Assembly: GCA_021464245.1 (NCBI GenBank)
Contig: JADCRB010000028.1
Span: 2,291,601 to 2,355,600 of the forward strand
DNA from: Carallia brachiata
Taxonomy: Eukaryota; Streptophyta; Magnoliopsida; Malpighiales; Rhizophoraceae
Direction of reading: 5' to 3'
DNA: 64,000 bases
In this document: positions 40,008 through 51,796 of the stretch, in pieces
How positions within the stretch are numbered: the stretch's first letter is position 1
Layout: the number at the start of each line of letters is the position of its first letter
Position numbers and translations under genes: made by a program
The notes under the pieces: generated by a model
The model's input: only the letters and a program-made list of their open reading frames with translations
Told to the model about the DNA's origin: nothing
Database searches by the model: none

Positions 40008-40764
40008 TTTTATGGCTCGGTGGACTTTCCTTGGAGAGCAAGAAACGTGCTTACTTGTGAAGCAAGCAATGAAGATTGGAGGTCCTACAAGTCTACATCA
40101 ATGTGATCCAAGTGCAAAGAAGAGGATGTTAACCAAATTGAGGAAGATTGGGCCAACAAGAATTATTTGGGCCTAATGCATACAGACTATGTGGGGGACT
40201 GATTTGGATTGTTTAGTTTAGAGTTTTAATGTTGTTTTGGGCCAAACAATGTTTATTTAAGCCCAATCCGTTTGCAAGTAGGAATTAGTTTTAATTTTCA
40301 AGTTTCTAGTTGAATTAGGTTTTTCCTTATTGTGTAGGAACTTGGTTTTGTCTTAGTAGGTTTTCTAAAGCTAGTAGGTTTAAAACCCTAACTATTTGGG
40401 TTTGCCTATAAAAGGCTTGTAAGACTTTTATTTTAAGAATGGAAGAATTTTGATGAATTGAGAATTAGAACAATTGTTCTTTGGAGTTTCAAAATACTTT
40501 ACCGAACTTATCAAGGATACCTCCTTGTGGCGTTCAACCTAGACTTATCACCCTCCTTCTTCCTTTCTAGGGTGTGCGTCTACAAATCTTTCTATACCTT
40601 TGGTTCGCGTCTCCATATAGACGTTGGTCAAGGTTCCTTCAAACCTGACTTGGCTTCCTTGGGTTGTGATTTCAATCTCGTTCGTGGGTCTTTCGGTGTA
40701 CCGTGGGGTTCCGTTCTCCCTATAGGCGTTGGGTCTTTCGGTGCTATCCGCGGGGTTCGCATCA
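39965..40764 (+). repeat. Element 1 3' LTR (800 bp)
   Basis: Same sequence as 37029-37842 with TGATG/CATCA ends and TATA box at 40407-40414. Differences are dominated by missing single bases (for example GAGCCGGC for GAGCCTGGC, and shortened T and G runs), with only a handful of substitutions. Confidence 0.93.
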
Positions 40765-40769
40765 TTTAG
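40765..40769. other. Target-site duplication of element 1 (right copy, TTTAG)
   Basis: TTTAG directly after CATCA of the 3' LTR. The satellite resumes here with TTTAGCCTC, in phase with the left flank. Confidence 0.93.
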
Positions 40770-43700
40770 CCTCTTATCTTGATTCTTGACAAAATGGTCT
40801 TGAAACTAATAAATACAAATTACGATCAATTGAACACTTATTAGAGGAAATTGAACGCATTTAACACCCCAAAAGGTGTCCGAAATGGTTTTTTGCTTGA
40901 AATTAAAGGTTTTCGTAAGTATTTATACTTCATTTATGTTTAATTTGGGTTAAATAAGCCATTAAAATGCAAAAAAAAACACTTATTTTCAAGAAATGAA
41001 GTAATTTAGCCTCTTTATCGTGACACAAATGGTTTTAAGCAACTAATAAATGCAAATTAGGATCAATTGCACACTTATTAGAGGGAATTGAATGCATTTA
41101 ACACCCCAAAAAGGGTTGGAAATGGTTTTTGCATCGAAATTAAAAGTTTTTGTAAGCATTTATACTTAATTTAACTTTAATTTGGGTTCAACAAGCCATT
41201 AAAATGCAAGAAAATCACTTATTTCCAAGAAATGAAGTAATTTAGCCTCTTTATTCGTGACACAACTGGTTTTAAGCAACTAATAAATGCAAATTAGGAT
41301 CAATTGCACACTTATTAGAGGGAATTGAATGCATTTAACACCCCAAAAAGTGTTGGAAATGGTTTTTGCATCGAAATTAAAAAAATTTGTAAGCATTTAT
41401 ACTTAATTTAAGTTTAATTTGGGTTAAATAAGCCATTAAATGCAAGAAAAATCACTTATTTTCAAGAAATGAAGTAATTTAGCCTCTTATATATTTCGTG
41501 ACACAACCGGTTTTAGGCAACTAATAATGCAAATTAGGATCAATTGCACACTTATTAGAGGGAATTGAATGCATTTAACACCCCAAAAGGTGTTGGAAAT
41601 GGTTTTTGCATCGAAATTAAAGGTTTTGTAAGCATTTATACTTAATCTAAGTTTAATTTGGGTTAATAAGCCATTGAAATGCAAGAAATCACTTATTTCT
41701 AAAAATGAAGTAATTTAGAGCCTCTTTATTCGTGACACAAATGGTCTTATGCAGCTAATAAATGCAAATTACGAACAATTGAACACTTGTTAGAGGGATT
41801 GAATGCATTTAAACACCCCAAAAGGTGTTGGAAATGGTTTTTTGCTTTGAAATTAAAGGTTTTGTAAGCATTTATACTTAATTTAAGGTTAATTTGGGTA
41901 AATAAGCCATTAAAATGCAAAAAAAAAAATCACTTATTTTCAAAAAATGAAGTAATTTAGTCTTTATAGCCTCGTTTATTTCGATACAAATGGTTTTAAG
42001 GAACTAATAAATGCAAATTAGGATCAATTGCACACTTATTAGAGGGAATTGAATGCATTTAACACCCCAAAAAGGTTAGAAATGGTTTTTGCATTGAAAT
42101 TAAAGGTTTTTGTAAACATTTATACTTAATCTAAGTTTAATTTGGGTTAAATAAGCCATTGAAATACAAGAAAATCACTTATTTTCAAGAAATGAAGTAA
42201 TTTAGCCTGTTTATATATTCGTGGCACAATGGTCTTATGCAACTAATAAGTGCAAATTAGGATCAATTGCACACTTATTAGAGGGAATTGAATGCATTTA
42301 ACACCCCAAAAGGTGTTGGAAATGGTTTTTGCTTTGAACTAAAGGTTTTTGTAAGTATTTATTCTTCATTTAAGTTTAATTTGGGTTAAATAAGCCATTA
42401 AAATGCAAGAAAATCACTTATTTTCAAGAAATGAAATAATTTAGCCTCCTTATTCGTGACACAAATGGTCTTATGCAACTAATAAATGCAAATTAGGATC
42501 AATTACACACTTAATAGAGGGAATTAAATGCATTTAACACCCCAAAAGGTGTTAGAAATGGTTTTTGCATTGAAATTAATGGTTTTTGTAAGCATTTATA
42601 CTTAATTTAAGTTTAATTTGGGTTAAATAAGCCATTGAAATGCAAGAAAATCACTTATTTTCAAGAAATGAAGTAATTTAGCCTCTTTATTCGTGACACA
42701 ACCGGTTTTAAACAACTAATAAATGCAAATTAGGATCAATTGCACACTTATTAGAGGGAATTGAATGCATTTAACACCCCAAAAGGTGTTGGAAATGGTT
42801 TTTGCTTTGAAATTAAAGGTTTTTGTAAGTATTTATTCTTCATTTAAGTTTAATTTGGGTTAAATAAGCCATTGAAATGCAAGAAAATCACTTATTTTCC
42901 AAAAATGAAGTAATTTTTTAGCCTCTTTATTTCGTGACACAAATGGTATTATGCAACTAGTAAATGCAAATTATGATCAATTGCACACTTATTAGAGGGA
43001 ATTGAAATACATTTAAACACCCAAAAAGTGTTGGAAATGGTTTTTGCATCGAAATTAAAATTTTTTAAGCATTTATACTTAATTTAAGTTTAATTTGGGT
43101 TAAATAAGCCATTGAAATGCAAGAAAATCCCTTATTTTCAAGAAATGAAGTAATTTAGGCCTCTTTATTCGTGACACAACCGGTTTTTTAAACAACTAAT
43201 AAATGCAAATTAGGATCAATTGCACACTTATTAGAGGGAATTGAATGCATTAACACCCCAAAAGGTGTTGGAAATGGTTTTTGCATCGAATTAAAGGTTT
43301 TTGTAAGCATTTATACTTAATCTAAGTTTAATTTGGGTTAAATAAGCCATTGAAATGCAAGAAAATCACTTATTTTCTAGAAATGAAGTAATTTAGAGCC
43401 TCTTATATTCGTGACACAAATGGTCTTATGCAGCTAATAAATGCAAATTACGATCAATTGAACACTTATTAGAGGGAATTGAATGCATTTAACACCCCAA
43501 AAGGTGTTGGAAATGGTTTTTGCCTTGAAATTAAAGGTTTTTGAAGGAATTTATACTTAATTTAAATTTAATTTGGGTTAAATAAGCCATTAAAATGCAA
43601 GAAAATCACTTAGTTGCGAGAAATGAAGTAATTTCGCCTTTTTATTCGTGACACAAATGGTCTTATGCAACCAATAAATGAAAATTATGATCAATTGCAT

Positions 43701-45944
43701 ACTTATCAGAGGGAATTGAATGCATTTAACACCCCAAAAGGTGTTGGAAATGGTTTTTGCCATCGAAATTAAAGGTTTTTGTAAGCATTTATACTTAATT
43801 TAAGGTTAATTTGGGTTAAATAAGCTATTAAAATGCAATAAAATCACTTATTTTCAAGAAATGAAATAATTTAGCCTCTTTATTCTTGACAAAAATGGTC
43901 TTATGAAACTAATAAATACAAATTACGATCAATTGAACACTTGTTAGAGGGAATTGAATGCATTTAACACCCCAAAAGGTGTTGGAAATGGTTTTTGCTT
44001 TGAAATTAAAGGTTTTTGTAAGTATTTATACTTAATTTATGGTTAATTTGGGTTAAATAAACCATTAAAATGCAAGAAAATCACTTATTTTCAAGAAATT
44101 AAGTAATTTAGCCTCTTTATTCGTGACACAAATGGTTTTAAGGAGCTAATAAATGCAAATTAGGATCAATTGCACACTTATTAGAGGGAATTGAATGCAT
44201 TTAACACCCCAAAAAGTGTTGGAAATGGTTTTTGCATCGAAATTAAAGGTTTTTGTAAGCATTTATACTTAATCTAAGTTTAATTTGGGTTAAATAAGCC
44301 ATTGAAATGCAAAAAAAATCACTTATTTCAAGAAATGAAGTAATTTAGCCTGTTTATTCGTGACACAAATGGTCTTATGCAACTAATAATGCAAATTAGG
44401 ATTAATTGCACACTTATTAGAGGGAATTGAAGCATTTAACACCCCAAAAGGTGTTGGAAATGGTTTTTACATTGAAATCAAAGGTTTTTGTAAGCATTTA
44501 TACTTAATTTAAGGTTAATTTGGGTTAAATAAACCATTAAAATGCAATAAAATCGCTTATTTTTAAGAAATGAAATAATTTAGCCTCTTTATTCTTGACA
44601 AAAATGGTCTTATGAAACTAATAAATACAAATTACGATCAATTGAACACTTATTACAGGGAATTGAACGCATTTAACACCCCAAAAGGTGTCCGAAATGG
44701 TTTTTGCTTTGAAATTAAAGGTTTTCGTAAGTATTTATACTTCATTTATGTTTAATTTGGGTTAAATAAGCCATTAAAATGCAAAAAAATCACTTATTTT
44801 CAAGAAATGAAGTAATTTAGCCTCTTTATTCGTGACACAAATGGTTTTAAGCAACTAATAAATGCAAATTAGGATCAATTGCACACTTATTAGAGGGAAT
44901 TGAATGCATTTAACACCCCAAAAAGTGTTGGAAATGGTTTTTGCATCGAAATTAAAAATTTTTGTAAGCATTTATACTTAATTTAAGTTTAATTTGGGTT
45001 AAATAAGCCATTAAAATGCAAGAAAATCACTTATTTTCAAGAAATGAAGTAATTTAGCCTCTTTATTCGTGACACAACCGGTTTTAAGCAACTAATAAAT
45101 GCAAATTAGGATCAATTGCACACTTATTAGAGGGAATTGAATGCATTTAACACCCCAAAAGGTGTTGGAAATGGTTTTTGCATCGAAATTAAAGGTTTTT
45201 GTAAGCATTTATACTTAATCTAAGTTTAATTTGGGTTAAATAAGCCATTGAAATGCAAGAAAATCACTTATTTTCTAAAAATGAAGTAATTTAGCCTCTT
45301 TATTCGTGACACAAATGGTCTTATGCAGCTAATAAATGCAAATTACGATCAATTGAACACTTGTTAGAGGGAATTGAATGCATTTAACACCCCAAAAGGT
45401 GTTGGAAATGGTTTTTGCTTTGAAATTAAAGGTTTTTGTAAGCATTTATACTTAATTTAAGGTTAATTTGGGTTAAATAAGCCATTAAAATGCAAAAAAA
45501 TCACTTATTTTCAAGAAATGAAGTAATTTAGCCTCTTTATTCGTGACACAAATGGTTTTAAGGAACTAATAAATGCTAATTAGGATCAATTGCACACTTA
45601 TTAGAGGGAATTGAATGCATTTAACACCCCAAAAAGTGTTAGAAATGGTTTTTGCATTGAAATTAAAGGTTTTTGTAAACATTTATACTTAATCTAAGTT
45701 TAATTTGGGTTAAATAAGCCATTGAAATACAAGAAAATCACTTATTTTCAAGAAATGAAGTAATTTAGCCTGTTTATTCGTGACACAAATCGTCTTATGC
45801 AACTAATAAGTGCAAATTAGGATCAATTGCACACTTATTAGAGGGAATTGAATGCATTTAACACCCCAAAAGGTGTTGGAAATGGTTTTTGCTTTGAAAC
45901 TAAAGGTTTTTGTAAGTATTTATTCTTCATTTAAGTTTAATTTG
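40765..45944. repeat. 237-bp satellite array, segment 5 (about 16-monomer periodicity)
   Basis: About 22 monomers, continuing the interrupted array. A monomer with AACGCATTTAACACC, GTGTCCGAAATGG and GGTTTTCGTAAGTATTTATAC occurs near 40876 and again near 44688, about 3.81 kb apart. The flanking monomers follow in the same order, including AATTAAAAA...TTTG, GTAAACATTTATAC and GTAAGTATTTATTCTTC types. The first 2.5 kb carry extra short insertions (TATA near 41489, AAAA runs) that may be error. The minus-strand open frame at 41487 is satellite. Confidence 0.94.
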
Positions 45945-45945
45945 N
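45945..45945. other. Assembly join (single N) with phase break
   Basis: The monomer stops at AAGTTTAATTTG (about position 107) and resumes at ACAAATGGTCTTATAC (about 190). Confidence 0.83.
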
Positions 45946-48900
45946 ACAAATGGTCTTATACAACTAATAAATGCAAATTACGATCAATTGAACAGTTATT
46001 AGAGGGAATTGAATGCATTTAACACCCCAAATGGTGTTGGAAATGGTTTTTGCATTGAAATAAATGGTTTTTGTAAGCATTTATACTTAATTGAAGTTTA
46101 ATTTGGGTTAAATAATCCATTAAAATGCAAGAAAATCACTTATTTTCAAGAAATGAAATAATTTAGCCTCTTTATTCGTGCACAAATGGTCTTATGCAAC
46201 TAATAAATGCAAATTATGACCAATGCACACTTATTAGAGGGAATTGAATGCATTTAACACCCCAAATGGTGTTGGAAATGGTTTTTGCATTGAAATAAAT
46301 GGTTTTTGTAAGCATTTATACTTAATTGAAGTTTAATTTGGGTTAAATAATCCATTAAAATGCAAGAAAAATCACTTATTTTCAAGAAATGAAATAATTT
46401 AGCCTCTTTATTCGTGACACAAATGGTCTTATGCAACTAATAAATGCAAATTATGACCAATGGCACACTTATTAGAGGGAATTGAATGCATTTAACACCC
46501 CAAAAGGTGTTGAAAATGGTTTTTGCATCGAAATTAATGGTTTTTGTAAGCATTTATACTTAATTTAAGTTCAATTTGGGTTAAATAAGCCATTAAAATG
46601 CAAGAAAATCACTTATTTTCAAGAAATGAAGAAATTTATCCTCTTTATTCGTGACACAAATGGTCTTATGTAACTAATAAATGCAAATTAGGATCAATTG
46701 CACACTTATTAGAGGGAATTGAATGCATTTAACACCCCAAAAGGTGTTGGAAATGGTTTTTGCATTGAAATTAAAAGTTTTTGTAAGCATTTATACTTAA
46801 TTTAAGGTTAATTTGGGTTAAATAAGCCATTAAAATGCAAGAAAATCACTCATTTTCAAGAAATAAAGTAATTTAGCCTCTTTATTCGTGACACAAATGG
46901 TCTTATGCAACTAATAAATGTAAATTAGGATCAATTGCACACTTATTAGAGGGAATTAAATGCATTTAACACCCCAAAAAGTGTTAGAAATGGTTTTTGC
47001 ATTGAAATTAACGGTTTTTGTAAGCATTTATACTTAATTGAAGTTTAATTTGGGTCAAATAAGCCATTAAAATGCAAGAAAATCACTTATTTTCAAGAAA
47101 TGAAGTAATTTAGCCTCTTTATTCGTGACACAAATGGTCTTATGCAACTAATAAATGCAAATTATGATCAATTGCACACTTATTAGAGGGAATTGAATGC
47201 ATTTAACACTCCAAAAAGTGTTGGAAATGGTTTTCGCATCGAAATTAAAAGTTTTTGTAAGCATTTATACTTAATTTAAGTTTAATTTGGGTTAAATAAG
47301 CCATTAAAATGCAAGAAAATCACTTATTTCCAAGAAATGAAGTAATTTAGCCTCTTTATTCGTGACACAACTGGTTGTAAGCAACTAATAAATGCAAATT
47401 AGGATCAATTACACACTTATTAGAGGGAATTGAATGCATTTAACACCACAAAAGGTGTTGGAAATGGTTTTTGCATTGAAATTAAAAGTTTTTGTAAGCA
47501 TTTATACTTAATTTAAGGTTAATTTGGGTTAAATATGCCATTAAAATGCAATAAAATCACTTATTTTTAAGAAATGAAATAATTTAGCCTCTTTATTCTT
47601 GACAAAAATGGTCTTATGAAACTAATAAATACAAATTACGATCAATTGAACACTTATTAGAGGGAATTGAATGCATTTATCACCCCAAAATGTGTTGGAA
47701 ATGGTTTTTGCTTTGAAATTAAAGGTTTTTGTAAGCATTTATTCTTCATTTAAGTTTAATTTAGGTTAAATAAGCCATTAAAATGCAAGAAAATCACTTA
47801 TTTTCAAGAAATGAAGTAATTTAGCCTGTTTATTCGTGACACAAATGGTTTTAAGCAACTAATAAATGCAAATTAGGATCAATTGCACACTTATCAGAGG
47901 GAATTGAATGCATTTAACAGCCCAAAAAGTGTTGGAAATAGTTTTTGCATCGAAATTAAACGTTTTTGTAAGCATTTATGCTTAATTTAAGTTCAATTTG
48001 GGTTAAATAAGCCATTAAAATGCAAGAAAATCACTTATTTTCAAGAAATGAAGTAATTTAGCCTCTTTATTCGTGACACAAATGGTTTTAAGCAACTAAT
48101 AAATGCAAATTAGGAACAATTGCGAACTTATTAGAGGGAATTGAATGCATTTAACACCCAAAAAGTGTTGGAAATGGTTTTCGCATCGAATTAAAAGTTT
48201 TGTAAGCATTTATACTTAATTTAAGTTTAATTTGGGTTAAATAAACATTAATAAAAGCAAGAAAATCACTTATTTCCAAGAAATGAAGTAATTTAGCCTG
48301 TTTATTCGTGACACAAATGGTTTTAAGCAACTAATAAATGCAAATTAGGATCAATTGCACACTTATTAGAGGGAATTGAATGCATTTAACACCAGAAAAA
48401 GTGTTGGAAATTTTTTGCATTGAAATAAAGGTTTTTGTAAGCATTTATACTTAATTTAAGGTTAATTTGGGTTAAATAGGCCATTAAAATGCAATAAAAT
48501 CACTGATTTTTAAGAAATGAAATAATTTAGCCTCTTTATTCTTGACAAAAATGGTCTTATGAAACTAATAAATACAAATTACGATCAATTGAACACTTAT
48601 TAGAGGGAATTGAATGCATTTATCACCCCAAAATGTGTTGGAATTGGTTTTTGCTTTGAAATTAAGGTTTTTGTGAGCATTTATTCTTCATTAAGTTTAA
48701 TTTCGGTTAAATAAGCCATTAAGATGCAAGAAAATCATTATTTTCAAGAAATGAAGTAATTTAGCCTGTTTATTTGTGACACAAATGGTTTTACAATAAT
48801 AAATGCAAATTAGGATCAATTGCACAATTATCAGAGGGAATTGAATGCATTTAACAGCCCAAAAAGTGTTGGAAATAGTTTTTGCATCGAAATTAAACGT

Positions 48901-48990
48901 TTTGTAGCATTTATGCTTAATTTAGTTCATTTGGGTAAATAAGCCATTAAAAAGGAAGAAAATCACTTATTTTCAAGAATGAAGTACTTT
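45946..48990. repeat. 237-bp satellite array, segment 6 with local duplications
   Basis: About 13 monomers. Two adjacent monomers near 46030 and 46265 share private variants (CCCCAAATGGTGTTGG, CTTAATTGAAG, AATAATCCATT), indicating a recent tandem duplication. A four-monomer block (47178-48125) is repeated next to itself (48126-48990). Its types are TTTTCGCATCG, a CACC variant, TTATCACCCC and AACAGCCCAAAAAG. The minus-strand open frame at 46254 is satellite. Confidence 0.93.
47178..48990. repeat. Tandem duplication of a four-monomer satellite block
   Basis: First copy 47178-48125 (948 bp, four monomers); second copy 48126-48990, cut by the N at 48991. Marker order TTTTCGCATCG, then ACCACAAAAGG or ACCAGAAAAAG, then TTATCACCCCAAAATGTG, then AACAGCCCAAAAAGTG with TTTATGCTTAATTTAAGTTC is the same in both. 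The second copy has many dropped bases. Confidence 0.8.
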
Positions 48991-48991
48991 N
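48991..48991. other. Assembly join (single N) with phase break
   Basis: GAAGTACTTT (about monomer position 165) is followed after the N by TATTAGAGGAATTG (about position 4), so part of a monomer is missing. Confidence 0.83.
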
Positions 48992-51796
48992 TATTAGAGG
49001 AATTGAATGAATGCATTTAACACCCCAAAAGGTGTGGAAATGGTTTTTGCATTGAAATTAAAGGTTTTTGTAAGCATTTATACTTCATTTAAGTTTAATT
49101 TGGGTTAAATAAGCCATTAAAATGCATGAAAATCACTTATTTTCAAGAAATGAAATAATTTAGCCTCTTTATTCTTGACACAAATGGTCTTAAGCAACTA
49201 ATAAATGCAAATTAGGATCAATTGCACGCTTATCAGAGGGAATTGAATGCATTGAACAGCCCAAAAAGTGTTGGAAACAGTTTTTGCATCGAAATTAAAC
49301 GTTTTTGTAAGCATTTATGCTTAATTTAAGTTCAATTTGGGTTAATAAGCCATTAAAATGCAAGAAAATCACTCATTTTTAAGAAATGAAGTTATTTAGC
49401 CACTTTATTCGTGACACAAATGGTTTTAAGCAACTAATAAATGCAAATTAGGATCAATTGCACACTTATTAGAGGGAATTAAATGCATTTAACACCCCAA
49501 AAAGTGTTGGAAATGGTTTTTGCATCGAAATTAAAGGTTTTTGTAAGCATTTATACTTAATTTAAGTTTAATTTGGGTTAAATAAGCCATTGAAATGCAA
49601 GAAAATCACTTATTTTCAAGAAATGAAATAATTTAGCCTCTTTATTCTTGACACAAATGGTCTTATGCAACTAATAAATGCAAATTACGATCAATTGAAC
49701 AGTTATTAGAGGGAATTGAATGCATTTAACACCCCAAAAGGTGTTGGAAATGGTTTTTGCATTGAAATAAATGGTTTTTGTAAGCATTTATACTTCATTT
49801 AAGTTTAATTTGGGTTAAATAAGCTATTAAAATGCAAGAAAATCACTTATTTTCAAAAAATCAAGTAATTTAGCCTTTTATTCGTGACACAAATGGTCTT
49901 ATGCAACTAATAAATGCAAATTATGATCAATTACACACTTATTAGAGGGAATTGAATGCATTTAACACCCCAAAAGGTGTTGGAAATGGTTTTTGCATCG
50001 AAATTAAAGGCTTTTATAAGCATTTATACTTAATTTAAGTTTAATTTGGGTTAAATAAGCTATTAAAATGGAAGAAAAACACTTATTTTCAAGAAATGAA
50101 GTAATTTAGCCTCTTTATTCGTGACACAAATGGTTTTAAGCAACTAATAAATGCAAATTAGGATCAATTGCACACTTATCAGAGGGAATTGAATGCATTT
50201 AACACCCCAAAAAGTGTTGGAAATGGTTTTTGCATCGAAATTAAAGGTTTTTGTAAGCATTTATACTTAATTTAAGTTTAATTTGGGTTAAATAAGCCAT
50301 TGAAATGCAAGAAAATCACTTATTTTCAAGAAATGAAATAATTTAGCCTCTTTATTCTTGACACAAATGGTCTTATGCAACTAATAAATGCAAATTACGA
50401 TCAATTGAACAGTTATTAGAGGGAATTGAATGCATTTAACACCCCAAAAGGTGTTGGAAATGGTTTTTGCATTGAAATAAATGGTTTTTGTAAGCATTTA
50501 TACTTAATTGAAGTTTAATTTGGGTTAAATAAGCCATTAAAATGCAAGAAAATCACTTATTTTCAAAATGAAGTAATTTAGCCTCTTTATTCGTGACACA
50601 AATGGTCTTATGCAACTAATAAATGCAAATTATGATCAATTGCACACTTATTAGAGGGAATTGAATGCATTTAACAACCCAAAAAGTGTTGGAAATGGTT
50701 TTTGCATCGAAATTAAAAGTTTTTGTAAGCATTTATACTTAATTTAACTTTAATTTGGGTTAAATAAGCCATTAAAATGCAAGAAAATCACTTATTTTCA
50801 AGAAATGAAGTAATTTAGCCTCTTTATTCGTGACACAACTGGTTTTAAGTAACTAATAGATGCAAATTATGATCAATTGTACACTTATTAGAGGGAATTG
50901 AATGCATTTAACACCCTAAAATGTGTCGAAAATGGTTTTTGCATTGAAATTAACGGTTTTTGTAAGCATTTATACTTAATTGAAGTTTAATTTGGGTTAA
51001 ATAAGCCATTGAAATGCAAGAAAATCACTTATTTTCAAGAAATGAAATAATTTAGCCTCTTTATTCTTGACACAAATGGTCTTATGCAACTAATATATGC
51101 AAATTACGATCAATTGAACAGTTATTGGAGGGAATTGAATGCATTTAACACCCCAAAAGGTGTCGGAAATGGTTTTTGCTTTGAAATTAAAGGTTTTTGT
51201 AAGCATTTATACTTCATTTATGTTTAATTTGGGTTAAATAAGCCATTAAAATGCAAGAAAATCACTTATTTTCAAGAAATTAAGTAATTTAGCCTCTTTA
51301 TTCGTGACACAAATGATTTTAAGCAACTAATAAATGCAAATTAGGATCAATTGCACACTTATTAGAGGGAATTGAATGCATTTAACACCCCAAAAATAGT
51401 TGGAAATGGTTTTTGCATTGAAATCAAAGGTTTTTGTAAGCATTTATACTTTATTTAAGTTTAATTTGGGTTAAATAAGCCATTAAAATGCAAGAAAATC
51501 ACTTATTTTCAAGAAATGAAGTAATTTAGCCTCTTTATTCGTGACACAAATGGTTTTAAGTGACTAATAAATGCAAATTAGGATCAATTGCACACTTATC
51601 AGAGGGAATTGAATGTATTTAACACCCCAAAAAGTGTTGGAAATAGTTTTTGCATCGAGATTAAAGGTTTTTGTAAGCATTTATACTTAATTTAAGTTTA
51701 ATTTGGGTTAAATAAGCCATTGAAATGCAAGAAAATCACTTATTTTGAAGAAATGAAATAATTTAGCCTCTTTATTCTTCACACAAATGGTCTTAT
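48992..51796. repeat. 237-bp satellite array, segment 7
   Basis: About 12 monomers. The block 49228-51796 (11 monomers beginning with the AACAGCCCAAAAAGTG type) reappears at 61831-64000 in the same order with one monomer fewer. It ends with CTTAT (51792-51796), the target duplication of element 2. No gene is present. Confidence 0.94.
51792..51796. other. Target-site duplication of element 2 (left copy, CTTAT)
   Basis: CTTAT precedes TGATGAGAACC and recurs directly after CCCATCA at 58717-58721. Confidence 0.94.

Larger units (their letters stand above)
37029..40764 (+). mobile_element. Element 1: non-autonomous Ty3/Gypsy-type LTR retrotransposon
   Basis: A complete insertion of 3736 bp: 5' LTR 37029-37842, PBS for initiator Met-tRNA at 37845, leader, gag ORF 38223-39542, a segment of unknown origin, polypurine tract 39951-39964, 3' LTR 39965-40764, and matching TTTAG duplications. 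There is no protease, reverse transcriptase, RNase H or integrase anywhere in the 2122-bp interior. Mobility would therefore need enzymes from a relative; the homologous gag, leader and Pol tail of the element at 51797-58716 make an element of that kind the natural donor (inference). The LTR sequences of the two elements differ except at their TGATG/CATCA ends. Confidence 0.93.
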
